This document shows positions 44,208 through 53,420 of a stretch of DNA of 64,000 bases, piece after piece. The first letter of the stretch is position 1. Every line of letters begins with the position of its first letter. The translations under genes were made by a program, and so were the position numbers. The stretch lies in assembly GCA_964512305.1 (NCBI GenBank), contig CAZEIW010000026.1, positions 9,562 through 73,561 of the forward strand, written 5' to 3'. Under the pieces are notes generated by a model, which saw nothing but the letters and a program-made list of their open reading frames with translations, searched no databases and was not told where the DNA came from. This stretch comes from CAZEIW01 sp964512305. GTDB taxonomy: Bacteria; Pseudomonadota; Gammaproteobacteria; Burkholderiales; Burkholderiaceae_F.

Positions 44208-45437
44208 TCACGGCTCGGTCAGGAACATGGCCTGGAGGTCGTTGAGGAAGCGGCGACCGAGCTCGCTTGGCCTGATCCGGACCGTGTCCTGCTCCAACAG
44301 GCCGCGCGCCTGCGCCGCATCCAGCACGCGCGCAATGGAGGCGAGCGGCAGCCCGGTACGCTCGGCGAACAGCGACGGGGCGAATCCCCCTGTCAGCCGA
44401 AGCGCGTTGAGCATGAACTCGAACGGCAGCTCCGCAGTCGACACCGTGCGCTCTTCGGCGACGAAACGCCCGGCGCGCGCATGGGCGAGGTACGACGCCG
44501 GCTGCCGGAACCGCTGCTGGCGCAGGATGCGGCCGGAAACCGTCAGCTTGCCGTGCGCGCCGGCGCCGATCCCGAGGTAGTCGCCAAACATCCAGTAGTT
44601 CAGGTTATGGCGGCAGGCGTGCCCCGGCTGCGCGTACGCCGAGACTTCGTAGTGCTCGTAGCCGCCCTCCGCCGTGACCTTCTCGATCAGCTCCTGGATC
44701 GCGGCCGCGGTGTCCTCGTCGGGCAGTTGCCGCGGGGGATAGCGGGCGAACACCGTGTTCGGTTCCAGCGTCAGCTGGTACAGCGACAGGTGCGGCGGCC
44801 GCAGCTGCAGCGCCGTTTCGAGGTCCTGCCGCGCGGTCTCGAGCGTCTGGCCGGGCAGCGCATACATCAGGTCCAGATTGAAGTTCTCGAAATTGCCGCG
44901 TGCGATCTCCACCGCCTGCAGCGCCTGGCGCCGGTCGTGGATGCGTCCCAGCACCTGCAGCCGCCCGTCGTCGAACGACTGGATTCCGATCGACAGCCGG
45001 TTGACCCCGGCGCGGCGGTACGCGGCGAAGCGTCCCGCCTCGAAAGTGCCCGGGTTGGCTTCGAGCGTGATTTCGCAGTCCGGTACCAGCGGCAACCGCG
45101 CGCGCAGATCCGACAGCAGCCGATCGACCGCCGCGGCCGACAGCAGGCTCGGGGTGCCGCCTCCGATGAACACGCTCACGACCTGCCGTCCCCACACCAG
45201 GGACAGCGCGGACTCCAGGTCGGTGCACAGCGCGGACAGGTACTCGTCCTCGGGCAGCGAGGGCTGCCCTGCCTCGAGCGCGTGCGAGTTGAAGTCGCAG
45301 TACGGGCACTTGCGCACGCACCACGGGACATGGATGTACAGGGACAGCGGCGGCGGTTGGTGCGCAATGGGTGCGCGCGCAGCGGCGTCTGGGCCGTGGA
45401 TGGGAATGATGCGGGAGGTGGCCGGGGAGCTCGGCAT
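44208..45437 (-). CDS. hemW: radical SAM heme chaperone HemW
   Basis: A 409-residue radical-SAM protein of the HemW type. The cluster motif CVRKCPYC (Cys40, 44, 47) sits in HVPWCVRKCPYCDFNSH, followed by FIGGGTPSLL and NRLSIGIQSFDD. The C-terminal HemW domain has HNLNYWMFGDYLGIGAGAHG. The family binds heme and delivers it to respiratory enzymes; it is not coproporphyrinogen oxidase although often so named. It is the last gene after rdgB, separated by a 101-base inverted repeat. Confidence 0.93.
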   Translation of the reverse strand: MPSSPATSRIIPIHGPDAAARAPIAHQPPPLSLYIHVPWCVRKCPYCDFNSHALEAGQPSLPEDEYLSALCTDLESALSLVWGRQVVSVFIGGGTPSLLSAAAVDRLLSDLRARLPLVPDCEITLEANPGTFEAGRFAAYRRAGVNRLSIGIQSFDDGRLQVLGRIHDRRQALQAVEIARGNFENFNLDLMYALPGQTLETARQDLETALQLRPPHLSLYQLTLEPNTVFARYPPRQLPDEDTAAAIQELIEKVTAEGGYEHYEVSAYAQPGHACRHNLNYWMFGDYLGIGAGAHGKLTVSGRILRQQRFRQPASYLAHARAGRFVAEERTVSTAELPFEFMLNALRLTGGFAPSLFAERTGLPLASIARVLDAAQARGLLEQDTVRIRPSELGRRFLNDLQAMFLTEP

Positions 45438-45445
45438 CGCAACCG

Positions 45446-45546
45446 CCCTCACCCCCAGCCCCTCTCCCGCAAGCGGGAGAGGGGAGATTCAAGCGGCCGC
45501 CGTGCCTCCCCTCTCCCGCTTGCGGGAGAGGGGCCGGGGGTGAGGG
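45446..45546. repeat. large inverted REP-like element
   Basis: Two 41-base arms (45446-45486 and 45506-45546) are inverted copies with a single mismatch, separated by 19 bases. Each arm also contains its own palindrome (CCCCTCTCCCGC, AA, GCGGGAGAGGGG). The element abuts the rdgB stop and ends eight bases before the chosen hemW start. The CTCTCCCGC-AA-GCGGGAGAG core is, as far as I know, a widespread intergenic repeat in proteobacteria, likely spread by a REP-associated transposase. Confidence 0.92.
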
Positions 45547-46152
45547 TCAGCGCCAGTTCCATCTCTCCCCCAGTGCCACAACCAGCGCCCGCATCGCGAT
45601 GCCCCGATGGCTGATCCGGTTCTTGTGCTCGGGCTCCAGCTCGGCGGAGGTCTGTCCCAGCTCGGCCAGCCAGAAATGCGGGTCATACCCGAAGCCGTTG
45701 CTGCCGCGCGCCTGGGCGACGATCTCTCCCCACCAGCGGCCCTCGGCGATCAGCGGCTCGGGGTCGTCGGCCGCGCGCAGCGCGACCAGCACGCAGACGT
45801 AGTGGGCGCTGCGGTCGGCAGCGTTGGCAAGGCGTCGCACCAGCAGCGCGTTGTTGACGGTATCGGTGGCATCGGCCCCGGCAAAGCGGGCCGAGCGCAC
45901 GCCCGGCGCGCCGCCCAGCGCCGCGCAGCAGATGCCCGAGTCGTCCGCGAGCGCCGGCAGTCCGGTCGCCCGCGCCGCGTGCCGCGCCTTGGCGAGCGCG
46001 TTCTCGACGAAGGTCGGATGCGGCTCGGGCGCCGGGGCGACGCCGAAGCGGCCCTGCGGCTCGACCTCGGCGCCCATCGGCGCGAGCAGGGCGCGCAACT
46101 CGGCAAGCTTGCCGGCGTTGTCGGAGGCGATCACGAGGCGGCGCTTCTGCAT
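45547..46152 (-). CDS. rdgB: dITP/XTP pyrophosphatase
   Basis: A 201-residue Ham1/RdgB-family enzyme that hydrolyses deaminated purine triphosphates. Signature parts are VIASDNAGKLAEL, TFVENALAKARHAA, LADDSGI and GSNGFGYDPHFW. The start ATG 46152 begins the conserved N-terminus. It follows rph by 93 bases on the same strand, an order common in proteobacteria. Confidence 0.95.
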   Translation of the reverse strand: MQKRRLVIASDNAGKLAELRALLAPMGAEVEPQGRFGVAPAPEPHPTFVENALAKARHAARATGLPALADDSGICCAALGGAPGVRSARFAGADATDTVNNALLVRRLANAADRSAHYVCVLVALRAADDPEPLIAEGRWWGEIVAQARGSNGFGYDPHFWLAELGQTSAELEPEHKNRISHRGIAMRALVVALGERWNWR

Positions 46153-46245
46153 CGGGTCTCGCGGGCGGGGATCGGAGCGTCTGAACAGGGGAAACCGTCG
46201 AGGCAGGTTCGGGCCGGCGCGGCCGGTCGGCGCGCGCACAGGCGA

Positions 46246-46977
46246 TCAACCGGCGGCCGCAAGCGCCTCGCGCTGGGCCAGGATCAGGCGCTCGATTCCA
46301 CGCCGCGCGAGCGCGAGCATCGCTTCGAGCTCGGCCGCGGAAAACGGCGCGCCTTCGGCCGTGCCCTGGACCTCGACGATCCCACCGGTTCCGGTCATCA
46401 CGACGTTCATGTCGGTCTCGCAGCCGCTGTCCTCGGCGTAGTCGAGGTCCAGCAGCACCTCGCCGCCGACAACCCCGACCGACACGGCGGCGACGAAGTC
46501 GCGCACCGGATCGGTCTTGATCAGCTCGTGGTCGCGCAACCAGCGCAGCGCATCGGCCGCGGCGACGAAGGCGCCGGTGATGGCCGCGGTGCGGGTGCCG
46601 CCGTCGGCCTGGATCACGTCGCAGTCGACCAGGATCGTGCGCTCGCCCAGCGCGGCGAGGTCGACGACGCTGCGCAGCGAGCGGCCGATCAGGCGCTGGA
46701 TCTCGTGCGTGCGTCCGTTCTGGCGGCCGCGGGTGGCCTCGCGCTCGGTGCGCGTGCCGGTGGAACGCGGCAGCATGCCGTATTCGGCGGTCAGCCAGCC
46801 GCGTCCCTGGCCCTTGAGGAACGCCGGCACGCGCTCCTCGACCGACGCCGTGCACAGCACGCGGGTGTCGCCGAACTCGGCCAGCACCGATCCCTCGGCG
46901 TGGCGGGTGAAGCCCCGCGTCAGCCGGACGCTGCGCAACTGGTCGGCGCCGCGCCCTTCGCTGCGGCGAGCGGTCAT
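46246..46977 (-). CDS. rph: ribonuclease PH
   Basis: A 243-residue phosphorolytic 3'-exonuclease that trims tRNA ends. Family motifs are SVEERVPAFLKGQGRGW, AEYGMLPRSTGTR, ILVDCDVIQADGGTRTAAITGA split over two blocks, and DLDYAEDSGCETDMNVVMTG. The ATG overlaps the PP2C stop by four bases (ATGA). It is full length, unlike the truncated form in E. coli K-12. Confidence 0.97.
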   Translation of the reverse strand: MTARRSEGRGADQLRSVRLTRGFTRHAEGSVLAEFGDTRVLCTASVEERVPAFLKGQGRGWLTAEYGMLPRSTGTRTEREATRGRQNGRTHEIQRLIGRSLRSVVDLAALGERTILVDCDVIQADGGTRTAAITGAFVAAADALRWLRDHELIKTDPVRDFVAAVSVGVVGGEVLLDLDYAEDSGCETDMNVVMTGTGGIVEVQGTAEGAPFSAAELEAMLALARRGIERLILAQREALAAAG

Positions 46978-47912
46978 TTGTCGGAAATCAGCTTCGAGGC
47001 GCGCTGGATCGCCTGCTGGATCTCGCTGACCGCCTCGTCGATCTGGTCGTCGGTGAGCTCGGTGCCCAGGTCCTCGCCCGCGCGGGGAATCTGGATCGTC
47101 GAGGCCACGGCGCCCTCGGGGATGACCAGGGTCGACACCGGCGCCTCGGTCGGCGGCACCATGTCGATCGCCTCGGCGCCGGCCCAGGCCATCGCGATCG
47201 CGGTGCAGTTGTCGGCCTCGGGGCCCCCGTTGGCGAGCGCCGATTCGACCAGCGCCGGGACCGCGCGCATCACCGTCATGTCGCTGAACACCTCGGCGAT
47301 GCGCCGGTCGTTCAGCGAGCCCCACAATCCGTCGGTGCACAGCAGCACGGTATCGCCGTTGTGCAGCGCGGTCGGATGGCTGATTTCGACCGTCGGCGCG
47401 ACGAACGCGCCGACGCAGTTGAAAATGCGGTTGCGCTCCGGGTGGTCCTTGGCGTCCTCGGGACTGATGAGCCCCGACGACACAAGGTGGTGCACGCGCG
47501 AATGATCGAGCGTGCGGTCGATGATGCGCCCGCCGCGGATCATGTACAGCCTGGAATCGCCCGCATGCGCCCACATCGCCACGCCCTGCTGGACCACGCA
47601 CGCGACAACCGTGGTGCGGGGCGCCTCCGGCAGGCTGTGCTCGGCGCGGTAGCGGTGCAACTCGCGGTGCGAGGCGAGCACCGCCTCCTCGAGGAAGCGC
47701 GCCGGGTCGGACAGCAGCGGCTTGGCCAGCCGCTGGTAGATCGCCGCCACCGTCTGCAGCGTCAGCTGCGCCGCGACCTCGCCGCGGGCGTGGCCGCCCA
47801 TGCCGTCGGCGACCACCATCAGCAGCGAGTCGCGGGTGTACAGGTACCCCATCCGGTCCTGGTTGACCTTGCGCCCGCCCTTCTTGCTTTCCTGGTAGAT
47901 CGAGAAGCGCAC
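46974..47912 (-). CDS. PP2C-type Ser/Thr phosphatase
   Basis: A 312-residue metal-dependent phosphatase. Metal-binding Asp residues lie in VNQDRMGYL and VVADGMGGHARGEVAAQL, and later in AHAGDSRLYMIRGG, CTDGLWGSL and EADNCTAIA. The last 60 residues are an extra acidic tail (TELTDDQIDEAVSEIQQAI). It lies seven bases after the Ser/Thr kinase gene and probably removes phosphates placed by it. The start is GTG. It is the second gene of kinase-PP2C-rph-rdgB. Confidence 0.93.
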   Translation of the reverse strand: MRFSIYQESKKGGRKVNQDRMGYLYTRDSLLMVVADGMGGHARGEVAAQLTLQTVAAIYQRLAKPLLSDPARFLEEAVLASHRELHRYRAEHSLPEAPRTTVVACVVQQGVAMWAHAGDSRLYMIRGGRIIDRTLDHSRVHHLVSSGLISPEDAKDHPERNRIFNCVGAFVAPTVEISHPTALHNGDTVLLCTDGLWGSLNDRRIAEVFSDMTVMRAVPALVESALANGGPEADNCTAIAMAWAGAEAIDMVPPTEAPVSTLVIPEGAVASTIQIPRAGEDLGTELTDDQIDEAVSEIQQAIQRASKLISDK

Positions 47913-47919
47913 GCCGGCC

Positions 47920-48915
47920 TCAGAACCAGGTGATGTTGTGTTCCTTCATGAAGCGCATCACGCGCTCCTGCAGGTGGCGGACGCGCGCGCCGGTCCGTTC
48001 GATGAACGTGAACTCGGGGCGCTCCGGGACCGTGGTGAGCAGTTCCTTCTGCACAGCGTACACGGTTTGCGGGCGCTCCAGCGAGTTAAGCCGCAGGCAG
48101 CGTTCGACCATCGAGATCAGCTGGTTCGAGTACAGGCCGCGGAACGCGCGCAGCACCTGCGGCATCTTGTCGTCGCGCAGCCGGTGGTCGGATTCCTGCG
48201 GCGGCAGGCCCGACATGCAGGCGTAGATGCACGCGCCGATGCTGTAGACGTCGGTCCAGGGGCCGAGCTCGGCGTCGCGCTTGTAGAGCTCTGGCGCGGC
48301 GAAGCCGGGCGTGTACATCGGGTAGGTCTTGCTGATGTCGCGCTGCAGGGTCTGGCGGGCGGCGCCGAAGTCGAGCAGGATCGGCGTGCCGTCCATCCGC
48401 AGGTAGACGTTGGCGGGCTTGACGTCGAGGTGCAGCAGGCGGTTCGAGTGCACTTCGCGCAGGCCGTTCATCACCTGTGCGAACACGCGCCGGATGAAGC
48501 GTTCCGACAGCACGTCCTTCTGGTCCTTGCTGCGGTTGCGCAGCACGTGCTCCTGCAGCGAGCGGCCCGACTCGTAGTGCATCACCATGTACACCGTCTC
48601 GTTGGCGCGGAAGAAGTTCAGCACACGCACGATGTTCGGGTGATAGATCGACGCCAGCGCGCGGCCTTCCTCGAAGAAGCACTTCAGGCCGATCCGGTAC
48701 GTGTTCAGGTTCTCGGGCGCGACGTAAGGGTTGAACTCTCCCGGCTTGCGCTGCGCCAGCGCCGCCGGCATGTACTCCTTGATCGCGACCGAGTTGCCGT
48801 TCTCGTCCTGCGCCAGGTAGACGATCGAGAAGCCGCCGCTCGATATCTTCTTTACAATCCGGTAAGCGCCCAGCTGCAGGCCCTCGGGCAGAGACGAATT
48901 GGTCTGCGGCGGCAT
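47920..48915 (-). CDS. eukaryotic-like Ser/Thr protein kinase
   Basis: A 331-residue soluble Hanks-type kinase. It has a Gly loop (ISSGGFSIVYLA), catalytic Lys46 (VAIKEYMP), catalytic loop HLDVKPANVYL, DFGAARQ and APELYKRD. The catalytic loop has HLD in place of HRD, so it lacks the Arg that couples to activation-loop phosphorylation. There is no transmembrane or PASTA part. Its substrate is unknown. The adjacent PP2C gene makes a kinase/phosphatase pair. It is divergent from yicC. Confidence 0.93.
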   Translation of the reverse strand: MPPQTNSSLPEGLQLGAYRIVKKISSGGFSIVYLAQDENGNSVAIKEYMPAALAQRKPGEFNPYVAPENLNTYRIGLKCFFEEGRALASIYHPNIVRVLNFFRANETVYMVMHYESGRSLQEHVLRNRSKDQKDVLSERFIRRVFAQVMNGLREVHSNRLLHLDVKPANVYLRMDGTPILLDFGAARQTLQRDISKTYPMYTPGFAAPELYKRDAELGPWTDVYSIGACIYACMSGLPPQESDHRLRDDKMPQVLRAFRGLYSNQLISMVERCLRLNSLERPQTVYAVQKELLTTVPERPEFTFIERTGARVRHLQERVMRFMKEHNITWF

Positions 48916-49103
48916 TTGTTACCAGGTGGGGTGCGCTTGCCGGGGGATTGCGCCGCGGCGGAGGCGCCGGGGCGAGCGGGCCGATTCTAGCGAAATCGGT
49001 CGCCGACCCGCGGCGCGCTAATCTGAAAAATTGCGGCCGGAATCAATGGCTCAATCAACGGTTGACTGAGCGGTCGGACCAGGCGGCGTTGGGACTGGGA
49101 ATC

Positions 49104-49991
49104 ATGGCGCGTGTTGCGAGCATGACCGGATTCGCGTCGGCGACGCAGGGGCCGCTGAGCGTCGAACTGAAGTCCGTCAACGGCCGCTTCCTCGAGCTGT
49201 CCTTGCGCCTGCCCGACGAGCTGCGCGCGCTCGAGGCGCCGATCCGCGAGGCGGTGGCGGCCCGTCTCGCGCGCGGCAAGGTCGACTGCCGCGTCAACCT
49301 GAACCGCGACCCGCTGGGCGGCGCCCCGCGCCTGAACCCGGCCGCGCTCGCCCAGCTGGGACGGCTGGCGCAGGAGATCGAAGCCGCGCTGCCCCAGGCG
49401 CGCCCGATCGGGGTCGCCGACGTGCTCCGCTGGCCGGGCGTGGTGGACTCGCCGCAGGCCGACGCCGACACCCTGCGCGAGCCGCTGAACCAGGCGCTCG
49501 CGGAGGCGATTTCCGCATTGCAGCAATCACGCCAGCGCGAGGGCTCGGCATTGCACGATTCGATCGCGGAGCGCTGCGACCGGATCGACGCGATCGTCGC
49601 GCAGGTGCGCTTGCAGGTGCCGGCGATCCTGGCCGGCATCGAGCGCAAGCTGCAGGAGCGGATGAGCCAGGCGCTCGCCGGCGCCCTCGCCGGCACCGGG
49701 CTGGGGCGCGAAGAGATCAACGAGCGGATCCGGCAGGAGCTCACGCTGTACGGGCTGCGAGCCGATGTCGACGAAGAGCTCGCGCGCCTGGGCGCGCACG
49801 TGGCCGAGGTGCGCCGCGTGCTGCGCGAGGGCGGCGCGGTCGGCCGGCGCCTGGACTTCCTGATGCAGGAGCTCAACCGCGAGGCGAACACCGTCGCCTC
49901 GAAGGCGAGCGCGATCGAGATGACGGCCGCTGCGGTCGAGCTGAAGCTGCTGATCGAGCAGATGCGCGAGCAGATCCAGAACCTGGAATGA
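49104..49991 (+). CDS. yicC: YicC-family endoribonuclease-like protein
   Basis: A 295-residue YicC protein: SMTGFASATQGPLSVELKSVNGRF at the start (in two parts), KVDCRVNLNRD, and the C-terminal REGGAVGRRLDFLMQELNREANT with SKASAIEMT. YicC proteins are now thought to be endoribonucleases. Stop overlaps the gmk start (ATGA), the common yicC-gmk arrangement. Confidence 0.94.
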   Translation: MARVASMTGFASATQGPLSVELKSVNGRFLELSLRLPDELRALEAPIREAVAARLARGKVDCRVNLNRDPLGGAPRLNPAALAQLGRLAQEIEAALPQARPIGVADVLRWPGVVDSPQADADTLREPLNQALAEAISALQQSRQREGSALHDSIAERCDRIDAIVAQVRLQVPAILAGIERKLQERMSQALAGALAGTGLGREEINERIRQELTLYGLRADVDEELARLGAHVAEVRRVLREGGAVGRRLDFLMQELNREANTVASKASAIEMTAAAVELKLLIEQMREQIQNLE

Positions 49992-50641
49992 ACGAGACGC
50001 ACGATCGCGCCGGCGGCGACGCCGGGGCCGGCAACATCTTCCTCGTGGTCGCGCCGTCGGGGGCGGGCAAGTCGACGCTGGTCAATGCGCTGCTTGCGCG
50101 CGACCCCGCCATCGTGCTCTCGGTGTCCTACACGACCCGGCCGCCGCGGCCGGGAGAGGTCGACGGCCGCGAGTACCACTTCATCGCGGCGGAGGACTTC
50201 AGGCTGCGCCGCTCGCGCGGCGAGTTCCTCGAAAGCGCCGAGGTCCACGGCAATCACTACGGCACCTCGCGCACCTGGATCGAGGAGAAGATCCGGTCGG
50301 CGACCGACGTGCTGCTCGAGATCGACTGGCAGGGCGCGCGCCAGGTCAAGGCGCACTTCCCGCAGGCCGTCGGGATCTTCGTCCTGCCGCCTTCGATCGA
50401 GTCGCTCGATGCGCGCCTGCACAAGCGCGGCCAGGACGCGCCGGCGGTGATCAAGCGCAGGCTGCTCGCGGCCGGCTCCGAGATCGCGCACGCGCCCGAG
50501 TTCGACTACGTGATCATCAACGAGGATTTCGACCTCGCGCTCTCGCAGCTGGCGGCTGTGGTCACGGCTGCACGGCTGCGCTACGGCTCGCAGGCCGTCC
50601 GGCACCACGAGCTTTTCGCGCAGCTCGGGATCCCGATCTGA
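49988..50641 (+). CDS. gmk: guanylate kinase
   Basis: A 217-residue enzyme converting GMP to GDP. P-loop VAPSGAGKSTLV, GMP site SVSYTTRPPRPGEVDGREYHF in pieces, and LLEIDWQGARQVK are conserved. The gene heads the purine-nucleotide end of yicC-gmk-rpoZ-spoT. Confidence 0.97.
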   Translation: MNETHDRAGGDAGAGNIFLVVAPSGAGKSTLVNALLARDPAIVLSVSYTTRPPRPGEVDGREYHFIAAEDFRLRRSRGEFLESAEVHGNHYGTSRTWIEEKIRSATDVLLEIDWQGARQVKAHFPQAVGIFVLPPSIESLDARLHKRGQDAPAVIKRRLLAAGSEIAHAPEFDYVIINEDFDLALSQLAAVVTAARLRYGSQAVRHHELFAQLGIPI

Positions 50642-50832
50642 GCGGGCCGCGCGCCGCGGCGCGCCCGCGGCCGCTCTGGTAGAATGCCAAAGGTTTGATT
50701 TCGAACGTTTATCTCGAACCCTCGCGTTCGCACGCCCGCCTCGGCGTCGGTCGCGCTTCCCGACTCGCCCGGACGCCGTGTCCGGCCGGCTTTCCGGTTC
50801 CTCCTGACTCGCATCGCGGACTCGATCGACCC

Positions 50833-51036
50833 ATGGCTCGCATCACGGTTGAAGATTGCCTCAAGCACATCCCGAACCGCTTTCAGCTCGTGCTGGCGGC
50901 GGCCTACCGCGCGCGCCAGCTGTCGCAGGGGCATGCCCCGAAGATCGACACCAAGGACAAGCCTGCAGTCGCGGCGTTGCGCGAGATCGCCGCAGCAAAG
51001 GTCGGGATCGAGATGTTGCGCAAAGTTCCCACCTGA
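50833..51036 (+). CDS. rpoZ: RNA polymerase omega subunit
   Basis: A 67-residue omega subunit: MARITVEDCLKHIPNRFQLVLAAAYRARQL in the family pattern, with the KPAVAALREI helix. Shorter than E. coli (91), normal for betaproteobacteria. A TAGAAT box at 50680-50685 could be its promoter. Omega takes part in ppGpp binding to RNA polymerase, matching its placement ahead of spoT. Confidence 0.96.
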   Translation: MARITVEDCLKHIPNRFQLVLAAAYRARQLSQGHAPKIDTKDKPAVAALREIAAAKVGIEMLRKVPT

Positions 51037-51083
51037 TCGGGTTGCCCGGTCGCGGTGGGAGCGCTAGCGTAGCGCCTACCGCC

Positions 51084-53420
51084 ATGTCCGCGACCACCCC
51101 CACGACGCCCGCGCTTCCCGCGCCCGACGCCAAGCCGATCGAGCGGCCGACCGGCTTCGCCCGCCGTGCGGCACAGGCGCTGCGCAAGGCCGGAAAGGCG
51201 GTCTGGCGCTCGGAGAGCGTCGAGACGCCGCCCGAGCGCAAGGTCATCAGCTTCGGCGACCTGACCGACCGCCTCAAGAGCTATCTCTCCTCGGCCGACA
51301 TCCAGCGCGTCAAGGAGGCGTTCCGCTTCTCGGACGCCGCCCATCTCGGGCAGTTCCGCAAGAGCGGCGAACCCTACATCACGCACCCGATCGCGGTGGC
51401 GGAGCTGCTGGCGGGGTGGCGCCTCGACGCCGCGGCGATCCAGGCCGCGCTGCTGCACGACGTGATGGAGGACTCGGGCATCGTCAAGCAGGAGCTGGCC
51501 GAGCGCTTCGGGCCGGTGGTAGCCGAGCTGGTCGACGGCGTGTCCAAGCTGGACCGGCTGAGCTTCGCGTCCAACGCGCAGGCGCAGGCCGAGAGCTTCC
51601 GCAAGATGCTGCTGGCGATGGCGCGCGACGTGCGCGTGATCCTGATCAAGCTCGCCGACCGGCTGCACAACGTGCGCACGCTCGACGCGGTCGACCTCGA
51701 GCGGCAGAAGCGCATCGCCCGCGAGACGCTCGACATCTACGCGCCGATCGCGCACCGGCTGGGCCTCAACGAGATCTTCCGCGAGCTGCAGGAGGCCTGC
51801 TTCGCCCGCCTGTACCCGATGCGCCACGGCGTGCTCAAAAAGGCGGTGCTCACCGCCCGCGGCAACCGGCGCGAGGTGCTGAAGAAGATCCAGGACGCGC
51901 TGCAGCGCGCGCTGGCGTCGGGCAAGGTCAAGGCCGAGGTCTACGGGCGCGAGAAGACGATCTACGGCATCTACCGCAAGATGGTCGAGAAGCACCTGAC
52001 CTTCTCGCAGGTGCTCGACATCTACGGCTTCCGGATCGTCGTGCACACGATCCCCGACTGCTATCTCGCGCTCGGCGTGCTGCACGGGCTCTACAAGCCG
52101 GTTCCGGGCAAGTTCAAGGACTACATCGCGATCCCGAAGGTCAACGGCTACCAGTCGTTGCACACCACCCTGATCGGCCCGTTCGGCACGCCGGTCGAAT
52201 TCCAGATCCGGACGACCGAGATGAACCGGGTCGCGGAATCGGGCGTGGCCGCGCACTGGCTGTACAAGGAGGACGACGCCAGCCTGTCGGAGCTGCAATC
52301 GCGCACGCACCAGTGGCTGCAGTCGCTGATCGAGATCCAGCAGCAGACCGGCGACTCGACCGAGTTCCTGGAGAACATCAAGGTCGATCTTTTCCCGGAC
52401 AAGGTCTACGTCTTCACGCCCAAGGGCAAGATCGCGTCGCTGCCGCGCGGCGCGACCCCGGTCGACTTCGCCTACAGCATCCACACCGACGTCGGCAACA
52501 AGTGCGTCGCGGCGCGCATTAACGGCGAGATCCAGCCGCTGCGCACCGAGCTGCGCAACGGCGACGTGGTCGAGATCGTCACCGGCCCGGTGGCGCGCCC
52601 GAACCCGGCCTGGCTCGGCTACGTGCGCACCGGGCGCGCGCGCGCCGAGATCCGCCATTTCCTGCGGACCATGAAGCGCCAGGAGTCGATCGAGCTGGGC
52701 GAGCGGCTGCTCGCGCAGTCGGCGGCGCAGTTCTCGCTGGTGCTGGCGGACGTGTCGCCCGAGCACTGGGATACGCTGGTGCGCGAGGCGCACGCGCGCG
52801 ACCGCGACGAGCTGATGGCGGATCTCGGACTGGGCCGGCGGCTGCCGGCGGTGCTGGCGCGCCAGCTGCTGCTGATCTCGTCCAAGGGTGCACCGGCGGC
52901 GGCCGAGGCCGAGGCGCGCGCGAGCGGGCCGCCCGCGACGGCGGCGCCGGTGCTGATCCGCGGCACCGAGGGCATGGCGCTGCAGACGGCCAACTGCTGC
53001 AGCCCGATCCCCGGCGACGCGATCGTCGGCCAGCTGCGGCGCGACCTGGGCCTTGTCGTGCACCAGTCGGACTGCGTGCACGCGCAGCGCGCCCGCAACG
53101 CCGATCCCGAGCGCTGGCTCGACCTGCAATGGGCCGACGACCCGGCCGGCCTTTACGGCGTCAACATCGACGTGCGCGTGACCAACGAGCGCGGCGTGCT
53201 CGGCCACGTCGCGGTCGCGATCGCGGAGGCCGATTCGAACATCCAGAACGTGCACCTCGAGGACGAGGACGCGGCCGACGTCGTGATCCATTTCAAGATC
53301 CAGGTGCGCGACCGGCGCCACCTGGCGCGCGTCGTTCGGACGCTGCGCCGCATCCACCAGGTCACGCGCGTGACGCGCGCGCGCAGCGGCGGCCGGACTC
53401 AGCCGGCCGAGGAGTCGTAG
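51084..53420 (+). CDS. spoT: bifunctional (p)ppGpp synthase/hydrolase
   Basis: A 778-residue RelA/SpoT-family enzyme. The hydrolase HD motif is complete (HDVMED, residues 125-130), and the synthase part is present (VYGREKTIYGIYRKM, PKVNGYQSLHT, EFQIRT). TGS (VYVFTPKGKIASLPRGATPVDFAYSIHTD in pieces), a zinc-finger-like CCSPIPGD and a C-terminal ACT domain follow. Intact HD residues mark it as bifunctional SpoT. Its end overlaps the converging greB by 22 bases. Confidence 0.97.
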   Translation: MSATTPTTPALPAPDAKPIERPTGFARRAAQALRKAGKAVWRSESVETPPERKVISFGDLTDRLKSYLSSADIQRVKEAFRFSDAAHLGQFRKSGEPYITHPIAVAELLAGWRLDAAAIQAALLHDVMEDSGIVKQELAERFGPVVAELVDGVSKLDRLSFASNAQAQAESFRKMLLAMARDVRVILIKLADRLHNVRTLDAVDLERQKRIARETLDIYAPIAHRLGLNEIFRELQEACFARLYPMRHGVLKKAVLTARGNRREVLKKIQDALQRALASGKVKAEVYGREKTIYGIYRKMVEKHLTFSQVLDIYGFRIVVHTIPDCYLALGVLHGLYKPVPGKFKDYIAIPKVNGYQSLHTTLIGPFGTPVEFQIRTTEMNRVAESGVAAHWLYKEDDASLSELQSRTHQWLQSLIEIQQQTGDSTEFLENIKVDLFPDKVYVFTPKGKIASLPRGATPVDFAYSIHTDVGNKCVAARINGEIQPLRTELRNGDVVEIVTGPVARPNPAWLGYVRTGRARAEIRHFLRTMKRQESIELGERLLAQSAAQFSLVLADVSPEHWDTLVREAHARDRDELMADLGLGRRLPAVLARQLLLISSKGAPAAAEAEARASGPPATAAPVLIRGTEGMALQTANCCSPIPGDAIVGQLRRDLGLVVHQSDCVHAQRARNADPERWLDLQWADDPAGLYGVNIDVRVTNERGVLGHVAVAIAEADSNIQNVHLEDEDAADVVIHFKIQVRDRRHLARVVRTLRRIHQVTRVTRARSGGRTQPAEES

